Shown: one piece after another, positions 7,133 to 14,621 of the stretch
Numbering within the stretch: position 1 is the first letter of the stretch
Layout of the letters: every line of letters starts with the position of its first letter
Origin: Lachnospiraceae bacterium
GTDB taxonomy: Bacteria; Bacillota; Clostridia; Lachnospirales; Lachnospiraceae
Reading direction: 5' to 3'
Assembly (NCBI GenBank): GCA_022791755.1
Contig: JAAVZR010000046.1
Location: 1-37,177, forward strand
DNA: 37,177 nt
The notes under the pieces: model-generated
What the model saw: the letters and a program-made list of their open reading frames with translations, nothing else
Told to the model about the DNA's origin: nothing
Database searches by the model: none
Program-made: the position numbers and the translations under genes

Positions 7133-7774
7133 ATGGAAAATAAGGTCGTCAAATTCTACTCCCGGGCGGGAAGCAATATCATCCTGCGCGTGATACCGGG
7201 GCACTTCGCCACCAGCCATTCTCACATTAATTACTATGCCGATATGACCGGGCTGAAGACCCGCCGGTCCGAGGCTGCCGCCGTGGGAAAAGCGTTTGTA
7301 CAGCGGCTTCCGGGAGATACGGTGGTAGATACCATCTGCTGCCTGGACGGCTGCGAGGTGATCGGGGCCTATGTGGCCGAGGAACTGGAGAAGGGGAATT
7401 TTCCCTGTATGAACATGCATCAGACTGTCTATGTGGTGACGCCGGAATTTAATATCAACAACCAGATGATTTTCCGCGATAATATGATCACGGCCATTCA
7501 GAATAAAAATATCATCCTGCTTTTATCCACCACAACCACAGGCAAGACTCTGCGCCGGGCCCTGAACATGCTCGAATACTACGGAGGCCATGTCCAGGCG
7601 ATATTCTCCGCGTTCAGCGCCGTATCGTCCATAAACGGCCTGAAGGTGGAGTCCATGTTTGATACCAGCGATCTTCCCGGCTATCAGGCCTACGAGGTAC
7701 ATAACTGTCCGTTGTGCAGGCAAAAACAGAAGCTGGACGCCATGGTAAACGGCTACGGCTACTCTAAGCTCTGA
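7133..7774 (+). CDS. Phosphoribosyltransferase-like protein (orotate PRTase-related)
   Basis: 213 residues. The fold is suggested by a central segment NIILLLSTTTTGKTLRRAL, where TTTTGKT (133-139) sits after a hydrophobic strand as in the PRPP-binding loop of type I phosphoribosyltransferases, although the usual acidic pair before the loop is replaced by LS. A C-terminal CPLC pair (192-195, NCPLCRQKQK) could bind metal. Relatives in clostridia are, as far as I recall, often annotated orotate phosphoribosyltransferase; no pyrimidine genes are nearby, so that name is doubtful. The frame is open far upstream, but ATG 7133 has AAAGGAG five bases before it and lies 49 bases past a consensus promoter. 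Monocistronic. Confidence 0.65.
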   Translation: MENKVVKFYSRAGSNIILRVIPGHFATSHSHINYYADMTGLKTRRSEAAAVGKAFVQRLPGDTVVDTICCLDGCEVIGAYVAEELEKGNFPCMNMHQTVYVVTPEFNINNQMIFRDNMITAIQNKNIILLLSTTTTGKTLRRALNMLEYYGGHVQAIFSAFSAVSSINGLKVESMFDTSDLPGYQAYEVHNCPLCRQKQKLDAMVNGYGYSKL

Positions 7775-7800
7775 TCCTGCCTCCGGGGTTCTCCCCGTAT

Positions 7801-7843
7801 AAAAGCCCCCTTCCCGATGCCGCACATCGCAAAAGGGGGCTTT
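7801..7843. terminator. Bidirectional terminator between the PRTase-like gene and sdaAA
   Basis: AAAGCCCCCTT (7802-7812) pairs perfectly with AAGGGGGCTTT (7833-7843). It lies between the convergent stops at 7774 and 7866; A/T flanks on both sides suit both directions. Confidence 0.8.
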
Positions 7844-7865
7844 ACCCGTCTATTCTTATGTCTCT

Positions 7866-8729
7866 TTATGATTCCAGCCTGACAGACTCTCCTTTCGCCG
7901 TAGCCGCCAGTCCGCCCAGCCCGGTTTCCCGCAGAGAAGCATCCATCTTTTCTCCTACCTCCCGCATGGCGTCGATGACCTGATCGGCCGGAATGAAGCT
8001 GCGGATTCCGGCCAGCGCCTGATCCGCTGCTGTCATGGCTCCCACCGCGCCGATCACATTGCGCTTGACACAGGGGACCTCCACCAGACCTGCCACCGGA
8101 TCACAGACCAATCCCATCAGGGCCTTCAGCGCGATGGCAGCGCCATCGCAGATCTGTCCGGCGTCTCCGCCCCGCAGAAAGACCAGCGCACCGGCCGCCA
8201 TGGCCGATGCCGATCCGATCTCCGCCTGACAGCCGCCTGTGGCCCCGGCAATAAAAGCCCGGGAGGCGATGACCTGCCCGATTCCGGCTGCCACATACAA
8301 GGCTTCCACAATGCGATCGTCAGAGATGGCAAATTTCTTCTGACAGGGCAGCAGGACGGCAGGCAGCACGCCGCAGGAGCCCGCCGTGGGCGCCGCCACG
8401 ATCCGTCTCATACAGGCGTTGGATTCCGCCATCTGAATCGCTCCGGTCACCACCTCTCCTATGAATTCCCCGCACAGCGATCCGCCCGCCTCATAGTAAG
8501 CGGCCGCACGGCCGCCGTCGCACCCGCTTAAGCCGCTGGCCGAGCGCAGGGCCGGATCATAATCCTCTGCTGCCCGAACCATGGCCCGCCACATCTTTTT
8601 CATCTTACTGCGGGACCCCTCCTCGGAGACCTCCCGCTCCTTCATGTCATCCTCCAGGATCACATGATAAAAATCCTTATTCTCCTCCCTGCACAGACGG
8701 CAGATCTGTTCCAGCGAATGAAATGCCAT
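7866..8729 (-). CDS. sdaAA: L-serine ammonia-lyase, iron-sulfur dependent, alpha subunit
   Basis: 287 residues. Converts L-serine to pyruvate and ammonia together with the beta subunit. The family block APTAGSCGVLP is at 113-123. The cysteines C167 (GGCQAE), C209 and C220 (CDPVAGLVEVPC) have spacings of 42 and 11, matching the three cluster ligands of iron-sulfur serine dehydratases, whose [4Fe-4S] centre activates serine. The start overlaps the beta-subunit stop by one base (TAATG). Last gene of a six-gene operon, followed by a bidirectional terminator. Confidence 0.95.
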   Translation of the reverse strand: MAFHSLEQICRLCREENKDFYHVILEDDMKEREVSEEGSRSKMKKMWRAMVRAAEDYDPALRSASGLSGCDGGRAAAYYEAGGSLCGEFIGEVVTGAIQMAESNACMRRIVAAPTAGSCGVLPAVLLPCQKKFAISDDRIVEALYVAAGIGQVIASRAFIAGATGGCQAEIGSASAMAAGALVFLRGGDAGQICDGAAIALKALMGLVCDPVAGLVEVPCVKRNVIGAVGAMTAADQALAGIRSFIPADQVIDAMREVGEKMDASLRETGLGGLAATAKGESVRLES

Positions 8730-9397
8730 TACCAGTCCTCCTCCGAAGCGATACGGATCACCTTCAGCACGCCCTTTTTCTCACGCAGCTGGCACAGGAC
8801 CTCCTCGCTGATATCGGAATCCGTCTCCGCTATGATAAACGCGTAGCCACCCTTTTGATTCCGGTACATCTGCAATGTCGCGATATTCACATCCTGCGCC
8901 GCCAGCGTATAGGTGATGGCAGACAGTACGCCGGGGGTATCCTCATTCTGCACGATCAGCGTCGGTTTCTCACCTGTGAAATCCACCCGGATCCCGTCGA
9001 TCTGATTCACCATGATCCGCCCGCCGCCCAGGGAGGACGCCTGTACCTTAATCCGACGCCCGTCGCCGGCTGTCAGCGACAATACCGCCGTATTGGGATG
9101 GGCATCCCGCAGATTTCCACTGACAAAGCGATAGGAAAGACCGGCGGCAGCAGCATGGGTACGGCTGTCCGGAATCCGGCTGTCATCCGGCTCCATGCCC
9201 AGAAGTCCTGCCAGGATCGCCCGGTCCGTGCCATGACCGCTGCCGGTGGCCCCAAAGGAACCGTGCAGCAGGATATCGGCCTCCGCCGGGGTCTCTCCCA
9301 GTATCTTCCTGGCCATATAGCCGATCCGCACGGCTCCCGCCGTGTGGGAGCTGGAGGGACCCACCATCACGGGCCCCAGGATCTCAAAGATATTCAT
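8729..9397 (-). CDS. sdaAB: L-serine ammonia-lyase, iron-sulfur dependent, beta subunit
   Basis: 222 residues. The N-terminal half begins MNIFEILGPVMVGPSSSHTAGA, the conserved serine dehydratase beta-chain start. The C-terminal portion from about 147 (PTLIVQNEDTPGVLSAITYTL) is an ACT domain, a regulatory amino-acid-binding fold. The start overlaps the preceding lipoprotein stop by one base (TGATG) and its own stop overlaps sdaAA, so translation of the three is probably coupled. The beta-alpha split and order are normal for Firmicutes. Confidence 0.95.
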   Translation of the reverse strand: MNIFEILGPVMVGPSSSHTAGAVRIGYMARKILGETPAEADILLHGSFGATGSGHGTDRAILAGLLGMEPDDSRIPDSRTHAAAAGLSYRFVSGNLRDAHPNTAVLSLTAGDGRRIKVQASSLGGGRIMVNQIDGIRVDFTGEKPTLIVQNEDTPGVLSAITYTLAAQDVNIATLQMYRNQKGGYAFIIAETDSDISEEVLCQLREKKGVLKVIRIASEEDW

Positions 9398-10182
9398 CAG
9401 CCTGCCGCAGGAGAGTCGATCTCCATATATTCCGACGCATCGGGAGCCTCCACGGTCACAGCCTGACCGGGATTATTGTAGGTGATTGTCATCTCCATCT
9501 CGAAGCTCAGCTTCGTTCCCTCCAGGTCTGTGGTGCCTGTCATGTGCGCCTGATTGGTCAGGATGTTGCCGTTCTTATCCACCGTCATACTTCCTTCTAT
9601 CAGGTCATACGTCATATCGTCTCCCGCCATATCCCCCAAACCCAGGTTTTCCAGGATACCCAGATATTCTTCCGAGCTCATGTTCTCGCTCATCTTGGAC
9701 ACATCCACCTGGTAGGTCAGGGTCCTGATTCCGTCCTTCTCCTCCATATTGATCTCGCCCATGGCGCTCGTATCCATCTCCTGAAGAACGGAGGCCTGCG
9801 CCACCGCCTCCTCCAGAGGCATCTTATACTTCACCTTCTGGCCCATCATATCCATCAGGAAATAGCCGTCCACATAGTATGTCTGCAGATCCATGGAGAT
9901 CCCCATCATGCCTATCGACATTTTCATATCCATCAGCATGGATTCCTTGTTCAGATCCTGTATCTTAATCTCTGACTCCATGCTGATCTCCAGCGCCTCT
10001 GTCCCGTCTGTCATGCTCATGGTCATTTCCATATTTCCGTCCAGGCTGCTCATCTCTCTGAGTTTTGCCAGGGCCTCATTATAGACATCCTGAGGCGTCT
10101 GCTTTTTTCCTCCGCAAGCCGTCAGTCCCAGCATGAGCACGAGCGCCAGCACCAGTGCCAATCCTCTTTTACTTCTCTTCAT
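9397..10182 (-). CDS. Secreted lipoprotein of the DUF6612-like type
   Basis: 261 residues. A lipoprotein signal peptide with lipobox LTAC (C23) is followed by GGKKQTPQ. The mature part is methionine- and acid-rich with alternating beta-strand-like stretches (for example MSIGMMGISMDLQTYYVDGYFLMD in two pieces around 88-111), resembling Firmicute lipoproteins with a LolA/LppX-like fold grouped under DUF6612. Role unknown; extracellular, membrane-anchored. AGGAGG precedes the start by nine bases, and the ATG overlaps the DUF5662 stop (ATGA). Its place between a chaperone and a catabolic enzyme is not explained by known function. Confidence 0.8.
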   Translation of the reverse strand: MKRSKRGLALVLALVLMLGLTACGGKKQTPQDVYNEALAKLREMSSLDGNMEMTMSMTDGTEALEISMESEIKIQDLNKESMLMDMKMSIGMMGISMDLQTYYVDGYFLMDMMGQKVKYKMPLEEAVAQASVLQEMDTSAMGEINMEEKDGIRTLTYQVDVSKMSENMSSEEYLGILENLGLGDMAGDDMTYDLIEGSMTVDKNGNILTNQAHMTGTTDLEGTKLSFEMEMTITYNNPGQAVTVEAPDASEYMEIDSPAAG

Positions 10183-10790
10183 CTTCTCTTTCCTCCTGTA
10201 TCTTTTTGGGCCGGATGACCCTGTATGAGAAACCGCCTGGGCGGTATCCTCCTCACCACCTGCTCTCTCACGATCCGCAGCGTCTTTCTCTCGCCATATT
10301 TTGCCAGCAGCCTCAGCATTCGCTCCAAAAGCGCCGCCGACTCCGGATGGATGGTCACCATATGTATGTTTTTTTCATAGTATTCCAGCGGGCTTCTGTC
10401 TGTGTACTTTTCCTTCAGATAGACTTTACAGGCGGCAATCCGGTCACAGAACATTTCTACCACATATCGCGTGGGCATAGGCATTCCCACAAAGGTGGGA
10501 TCCCCCTTCCCCCTGATGTCTATCCAGTACTCGAAATGGTGTTTGTTGCGTCCCTTATGATGCAGCCATGCTTCCGAATAGCCGGTCGCCTCCCGCTCCG
10601 CCGAATTCGGACTCTTAAAGCCCTGATAATAGCGAATTCCTGTGCGAAATTCCGCGGGAGAATATTTGGACAGATCATGAAGCAGCCCCTGCCGGTATAA
10701 GCCGGCCTGAAAACAGTAATCCATCACCAGAAGCTTATGGTGAGTGATCGTCAGAAAATGATGCCATCCGTTATACAGCTCTCCGGCCAT
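10179..10790 (-). CDS. DUF5662 family protein with HD-like histidine pattern
   Basis: 203 residues from ATG 10790. The histidine-rich N-terminal half (HH at 10-11, HHK at 17-19, LLHDLSKY with H38-D39, then HHKGRNKHH further on) resembles metal-binding HD-type helical folds; I recognise it as the uncharacterised DUF5662 family. A GTG two codons upstream (10796) overlaps the hslO stop, but AGAGG is placed correctly only for ATG 10790. The 3' end overlaps the lipoprotein start. A basic tail (about 170-203) looks disordered. Function unknown. Confidence 0.8.
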   Translation of the reverse strand: MAGELYNGWHHFLTITHHKLLVMDYCFQAGLYRQGLLHDLSKYSPAEFRTGIRYYQGFKSPNSAEREATGYSEAWLHHKGRNKHHFEYWIDIRGKGDPTFVGMPMPTRYVVEMFCDRIAACKVYLKEKYTDRSPLEYYEKNIHMVTIHPESAALLERMLRLLAKYGERKTLRIVREQVVRRIPPRRFLIQGHPAQKDTGGKRR

Positions 10791-10792
10791 GA

Positions 10793-11692
10793 TCACACCT
10801 CTCCCGCCCTTCCTGCTCTGCCCCGGTCCAGAATGGCCTGCATCTCTTCCGGGGTAAAGGTATAGCTGGTATTACAGAAATGACAGTTCACTTCCATGGG
10901 CTCTCCCTCCTCCACCAGCTCCTTCAAATCTTTCTCGCCCAGGCTGACGATGGCTTTCTCCACCCGGCTCTTACTGCAGCTGCAATGAAAACGCGCCGGA
11001 CGCTTTTCCAGTATCTCCAGGCCAAATTCTCCCAGGACCTCTTTAAGGATATCCTCCGGTGTCATTCCCCGGTCAAGCATGGCGGTGACCGAAGTGATTT
11101 CCGACAGCTTTCTCTCCAGCCGGCCGATTACACTCTCATCGGTCCCCGGTAAGAGCTGTATGATAAAGCCGCCTGCCTGGCGCACCGTATTCTCCCGGTT
11201 CATCAGAACACCCAGCGCCACGGAAGACGGCGTCTGCTCGCTGGTGGCATAGTAATACGTCAGATCCTCTGCGATCTCGCCGCTGACTAAGGCGATCTGC
11301 CCCACGTAGGGCTCCTTCAGACCCACATCCTGGATCACCTGGAGCATCCCTGCGCCGATGGCGCCGGACACATCCAGCTTGCCGTCCGCTCTGGCCGGCA
11401 AAAGCACCTCCGGGTCATAGACATATCCCTTTACATTTCCATGGGAATCCGCTGTCACCACGATACCGCCGATGGGACCTGTCCCCTCTATCTTCAGTGT
11501 CAGGAGGTCTTCCTCCCCTTTCATCATGCTGCCCATCATGGCGCCCGCCGTCAGCAGGCGTCCCAGAGCTGCCGTGGCTGCCGGGCTGGTATTGTGCGCC
11601 CTGCGGGCAGTCTCCACCATATCTATGGTAGTCGCAGCAAAGGCGCGGATCTGATAGTCCGCAGCCGCCGCTTTTATGATATAATCTTCCAT
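10793..11692 (-). CDS. hslO: Hsp33 redox-regulated chaperonin
   Basis: 299 residues. N-terminal Hsp33 substrate-binding domain with GGIVVTADSHGNVKGYV (75-91), C-terminal redox switch C237-x-C239, 30 residues, C270-x2-C273, the zinc-binding CxC/CxxC pattern of the family. Holdase activated by oxidative unfolding in the cytoplasm. 31 bases downstream of the methyltransferase gene and 2 bases before the chosen DUF5662 start, inside one operon. Confidence 0.95.
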   Translation of the reverse strand: MEDYIIKAAAADYQIRAFAATTIDMVETARRAHNTSPAATAALGRLLTAGAMMGSMMKGEEDLLTLKIEGTGPIGGIVVTADSHGNVKGYVYDPEVLLPARADGKLDVSGAIGAGMLQVIQDVGLKEPYVGQIALVSGEIAEDLTYYYATSEQTPSSVALGVLMNRENTVRQAGGFIIQLLPGTDESVIGRLERKLSEITSVTAMLDRGMTPEDILKEVLGEFGLEILEKRPARFHCSCSKSRVEKAIVSLGEKDLKELVEEGEPMEVNCHFCNTSYTFTPEEMQAILDRGRAGRAGEV

Positions 11693-11723
11693 CCTGTTTC
11701 TTCTGTCCTCCGTATGTTCTGTT

Positions 11724-12509
11724 TTATGTAATGCTTTCGCCCTGAGCCGCTTTCCGGCATTCTCTCAGGATCACATGAACCCTCTCGCTGTCCGGACGCA
11801 CAGGCTCCTTCGTGAAGGCGTCGTACACCGCCTCCCAGGAAAGCCCAGCAGCCTCCGCAGCCTCTTTTACCTCCAAAAGGTCATAGGCTCTCTGAAAATG
11901 CGTCTCCTGATAACGGCGGTATTCCCCTGTTCTTTCATTGCGGATAAACAGCGTCAGATCATATTCATTGATCCGCTCCTCTCTGTCGTAGAAATTCTCC
12001 CAGATAAATCCGGCATTCTCTCTGACCTCCGCAAAGGTTTCCTCCGCCAGAAGCTCTTCGTACTTCCATACCGTATTCATATCAAAGATAAATACTCCGC
12101 CCGGATCCAGATAATTATTGACCAGACGAAACACTTCCAAAAGCCCGTCCCGGTCTGTGATATAGTTCAGGCAATCGCAGACGCTGACCACCGCCGCCAC
12201 CGTTCCGTAGAGCTCGAATTCCCGCATATCCTGGCACAGGTACAGAATCGGAGAGCCTTCCTCCCCGGCTTCTCGCCGGTCCATGGCAATTCCCAGCATC
12301 TCCTGGGAGGAATCCACGCCGGTCATATCGAAACCTCTTTCGCTGAGAAGCCTGGTCATACGTCCCGTGCCGCAGCCTAAATCCAGCACCAGCCCGTCCC
12401 GGACGCCACAGTCAGCCAGCAGCCCCACCAGGTAATCGCACCATTCTTCATAAGGGATGTTATCCTGAAACATATCGTATACTTCCGCAAAACCTGTGTA
12501 GGCATCCAT
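11724..12509 (-). CDS. Class I SAM-dependent methyltransferase
   Basis: 261 residues. SAM-binding motif I is DLGCGTGRM (43-51), then the acidic strand end GVDSSQEML (64-72); SVCDCLNYI around 110 and PGGVFIFDMNT around 136-146 complete the Rossmann pattern. Relatives are generic cytoplasmic methyltransferases with unknown substrate, related to YxjB/YodH-type proteins only at fold level. The start MDAYTGFAEVYD is typical, and AAAGGAG lies nine bases upstream. First gene of the operon running to sdaAA. Confidence 0.85.
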   Translation of the reverse strand: MDAYTGFAEVYDMFQDNIPYEEWCDYLVGLLADCGVRDGLVLDLGCGTGRMTRLLSERGFDMTGVDSSQEMLGIAMDRREAGEEGSPILYLCQDMREFELYGTVAAVVSVCDCLNYITDRDGLLEVFRLVNNYLDPGGVFIFDMNTVWKYEELLAEETFAEVRENAGFIWENFYDREERINEYDLTLFIRNERTGEYRRYQETHFQRAYDLLEVKEAAEAAGLSWEAVYDAFTKEPVRPDSERVHVILRECRKAAQGESIT

Positions 12510-12614
12510 CCTGCTTTTCTCCTTTATTATACTCTATCCGACCAGGTCCGTCCAGCCCCGTAAAGGGACAAAAGCCGGGAAAGCCCCGAAACCAGAGCCT
12601 TTTCTGTTATATTT

Positions 12615-12644
12615 ATTATATTATTATGTGCCTGTTGTTGTCAA
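12615..12644 (-). promoter_or_regulatory. Promoter of the six-gene methyltransferase-to-sdaAA operon
   Basis: Minus strand TTGACA (12644-12639), 18 bases, TATAAT (12620-12615), about 105 bases upstream of the methyltransferase start. No strong promoter was seen in the short gaps between the following genes. The 12510-12727 interval otherwise holds only its untranslated leader. Confidence 0.75.
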
Positions 12645-12727
12645 CAGGGGGAAACGGCCGCCCCTTCCGCTTTGATACGCTGCTCCTCTGGCTTTCACCA
12701 CGGAGCGCAGCGCCTTCCGTCCCGCGC

Positions 12728-12767
12728 AAAAAAAACGGGCCCGCCGTCAGGTCTGACAGCGAGCCCG
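12728..12767 (-). terminator. galK terminator (3' part of repeat element copy 1)
   Basis: On minus CGGGCTCGC-TGTCA pairs with TGACG-GCGGGCCCG (12767-12736), 14 bp including two G-U pairs, loop of four, then eight T residues (12735-12728). Confidence 0.9.
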
Positions 12768-12843
12768 CCTTTCAAAAGGGGAGGATAAGTATTCTCATCT
12801 TTTGTATCTGGTCATAGTATGGCCAAAAAAACGCAGGTTATAC
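12728..12843 (-). repeat. 3' element copy 1, downstream of galK (possible small RNA)
   Basis: Order on minus: GTATAACC (12843-12836), 11 bases, GGCCATAC (12824-12817), a 46-base segment conserved with copy 2 containing ATACTTATCCTCCCCTT, then the terminator. About 40 of the 46 bases match copy 2 at 14197-14303, and spacings are the same. The CCTCCCC segment is complementary to Shine-Dalgarno sequences, a feature of several Firmicute small RNAs. CATACT/TATACT before the conserved part could be a -10 box, but no convincing -35 is seen, so processing from the gene's 3' UTR is equally possible. Confidence 0.6.
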
Positions 12844-12864
12844 CAAAAATTTGATTTTTTTAAT

Positions 12865-14028
12865 TCAGATGACACGGGGGCCGTCTCCGATCTCCACCAC
12901 ATAGAAATCCGCATCGTATCCGATCTTTTCCCTGTATGCCTTCCCGACAGCGGAAATAAACCCGTCAATGTCCTCATCCTTCACGATGTTCACCGTGCAG
13001 CCGCCGAATCCCGCCCCGGTCATTCTGGCGCCGATGACGCCGGGCTGCTGCCAGGCCGCTTCCACTAACGTATCCAGCTCCATGCCTGTCACCTCATAGT
13101 CATCCCGCAGGGACACATGGGATTCGTTCATCAGGCGGCCAAACTCTGCCAAATCGTTTTCTTGCAGCGCCTTCACGGCGCGGATCGTGCGCTGATTTTC
13201 ATACACCGCATGACGCGCTCTCTTTCGGCGCACCGGGCTGGCGATGGCCGGACTGACCGCTTCAAACTCTTCCCCGGTCAGATCGCCCAGGGAGGCGACC
13301 GGCTTTACCGCCTGTATCTCCCGCAGGGCTTCCTCACACTCGGCACGGCGCTCATTGTACTTGGAGTCTCCCAGCCCTCTCTTCTTGTTCGTATTGCCGA
13401 TGACGATCTTGGCTCCGCTCAGACGAACCGGCGCATATTCATATTCCAGCGTGGCCGTATCCAGAAACACCGCATGATCCTTTTTCCCCATGGCGATGGC
13501 AAACTGATCCATGATACCGCAGTTGACACCCACATACCGGTTCTCTGCCAGCTGAGAATAGAGGGCCACATCCGCCATGCTCTCCTCAAAACCATACAGA
13601 TCCTTTAGAATCGTACCGGTCAGCACCTCCAGCGAGGCCGAGGAGGAAAGTCCCGAACCATTGGGAATCGTACCCAGGCACAGAAAATCAAAGCCTGTGC
13701 CGATCTCCTTCCCCTTCTGCCCGAATGCCCAGATCACGCCCTTTACATAGCGGGTCCACAGAGAATCCGCACCGGGCTTTATCTCATCCAGGGAGGTCTC
13801 CACCATACCGGTATTCTCAAAATTCATGGAATAGAGACGAAGCTTTCTGTCCGTGCGCTTCCTGGCAATGCCATATGTACCGATGGTCAGAGCACAGGGA
13901 AACACATGTCCGCCGTTATAATCCGTATGCTCGCCGATCAGGTTTACACGCCCCGGTGAAAAATACTGACGGATCTCTCCGCCTTTACCAAATTTCTGTT
14001 CAAACACTTCTCTGCATTTCTCAATCAT
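12865..14028 (-). CDS. galK: Galactokinase
   Basis: 387 residues, GHMP kinase family. Galactose-binding signature GRVNLIGEHTDY at 26-37, ATP-binding loop IPNGSGLSSSAS at 121-132, catalytic aspartate D174 in CGIMDQF, and C-terminal TGAGFGGC. Phosphorylates galactose to galactose-1-phosphate, entry to the Leloir pathway. Start ATG 14028 has GGGAGG eight bases upstream. Not next to galT or galE here; it has its own promoter and terminator, so it is probably monocistronic. Residues 267-272 hold a basic patch (VRRKRARHA) commonly found at this place. Confidence 0.95.
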   Translation of the reverse strand: MIEKCREVFEQKFGKGGEIRQYFSPGRVNLIGEHTDYNGGHVFPCALTIGTYGIARKRTDRKLRLYSMNFENTGMVETSLDEIKPGADSLWTRYVKGVIWAFGQKGKEIGTGFDFLCLGTIPNGSGLSSSASLEVLTGTILKDLYGFEESMADVALYSQLAENRYVGVNCGIMDQFAIAMGKKDHAVFLDTATLEYEYAPVRLSGAKIVIGNTNKKRGLGDSKYNERRAECEEALREIQAVKPVASLGDLTGEEFEAVSPAIASPVRRKRARHAVYENQRTIRAVKALQENDLAEFGRLMNESHVSLRDDYEVTGMELDTLVEAAWQQPGVIGARMTGAGFGGCTVNIVKDEDIDGFISAVGKAYREKIGYDADFYVVEIGDGPRVI

Positions 14029-14084
14029 ATGGGAACCTCCCTGTTTTTTATCGTGCCTGCCGGATCGGGGCGGCCTCTGTTTTT

Positions 14085-14113
14085 AGTTTAACCCCAGTCC
14101 GAAAAAATGGCAA
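14085..14113 (-). promoter_or_regulatory. galK promoter
   Basis: Minus strand TTGCCA (14113-14108), 17 bases, TAAACT (14090-14085). Confidence 0.7.
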
Positions 14114-14135
14114 TGGGAAAAACAAATTTTTCCCA
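14114..14135. promoter_or_regulatory. Inverted repeat directly upstream of the galK -35 box
   Basis: TGGGAAAAA-CAAA-TTTTTCCCA, nine-base perfect arms, touching the -35 hexamer. Placed like a regulator-binding site; no regulator gene lies nearby. Confidence 0.5.
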
Positions 14136-14196
14136 AAAACAGAGGAAATACGGCTGCTCTCTCTTTAACAGACGCCGCCCTACGGCCCGTACAGTC

Positions 14197-14303
14197 AAAA
14201 CGGGCCCGCCGTCCTTGACCGCGGGCCCATCTATTAAGGGGAGGATAAGTATTTTCATCTTTCGTATCTGACTATAGTATAACCTGTTTTGGAGAGGCTA
14301 TAC
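14197..14303 (-). repeat. 3' element copy 2, downstream of the spore-protein gene
   Basis: Order on minus: GTATAGCC (14303-14296), 11 bases, GGTTATAC (14284-14277) able to form an 8-bp hairpin, the conserved segment with ATACTTATCCTCCCCTT, and a terminator GGGCCCGC/GCGGGCCC (14228-14202) followed by GTTTT. Same parts, order and spacing as copy 1 after galK. It lies just past the spore-protein stop, so it is also that gene's terminator. Confidence 0.6.
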
Positions 14304-14320
14304 GGAAAATCTCAAATTCT

Positions 14321-14539
14321 TTACGGATTTTCATTTTCCTGCTCTGCCGTTTTCTGAGCCGCCTTCTTTCTGCGTGTAATCATACCGCCGATACGGCCGC
14401 TCTCCTTGGCTGTCAGGGAACGCCAGCCGCTCTTTAGAACCTTATCATACACGCCGATCTCCGCAGCGATCTCCAGCTTCAGAGCTTCCTCCGGCGTCAG
14501 GTTATCCAGATCGATCTTTTTTTCCTTTTTCGTCTTCAT
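14321..14539 (-). CDS. Small acid-soluble spore protein, alpha/beta type
   Basis: 72 residues from ATG 14539. LTPEEALKLEIAAEIGVYDKV matches the alpha/beta SASP pattern in two parts: the germination-protease region around EIA (23-25) and the downstream SGRIGGMITRRKK block (47-59). Such proteins coat and protect DNA in dormant spores. An upstream in-frame ATG at 14587 exists, but AAAGGAG seven bases before 14539 decides the start. The C-terminal tail is more charged than in classic Bacillus SASPs, so this may be a divergent clostridial member. The ribosome binding site lies in a predicted hairpin (14542-14581). Confidence 0.85.
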   Translation of the reverse strand: MKTKKEKKIDLDNLTPEEALKLEIAAEIGVYDKVLKSGWRSLTAKESGRIGGMITRRKKAAQKTAEQENENP

Positions 14540-14541
14540 GA

Positions 14542-14581
14542 CAATACTCCTTTCTTCCGTCTGCCTTCCCTTGGAGTATTG
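14542..14581 (-). promoter_or_regulatory. Hairpin sequestering the spore-protein ribosome binding site
   Basis: On minus CAATACTCC (14581-14573) is the exact complement of GGAGTATTG (14550-14542), extendable by two pairs. The second arm contains the GGAG of the Shine-Dalgarno sequence and ends three bases before the ATG, so folding would hide the site. Confidence 0.6.
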
Positions 14582-14621
14582 CCGCAAATCAGACGTTCAT
14601 TCCTCTCTTTTTGCGAAAACA

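Noticed and set aside
12526..12555. Second promoter with TATAAT close to the methyltransferase start
   Set aside because: The -35 is weak and transcription would start on top of the AGGAG site, leaving no usable leader. The promoter at 12615-12644 is better placed.
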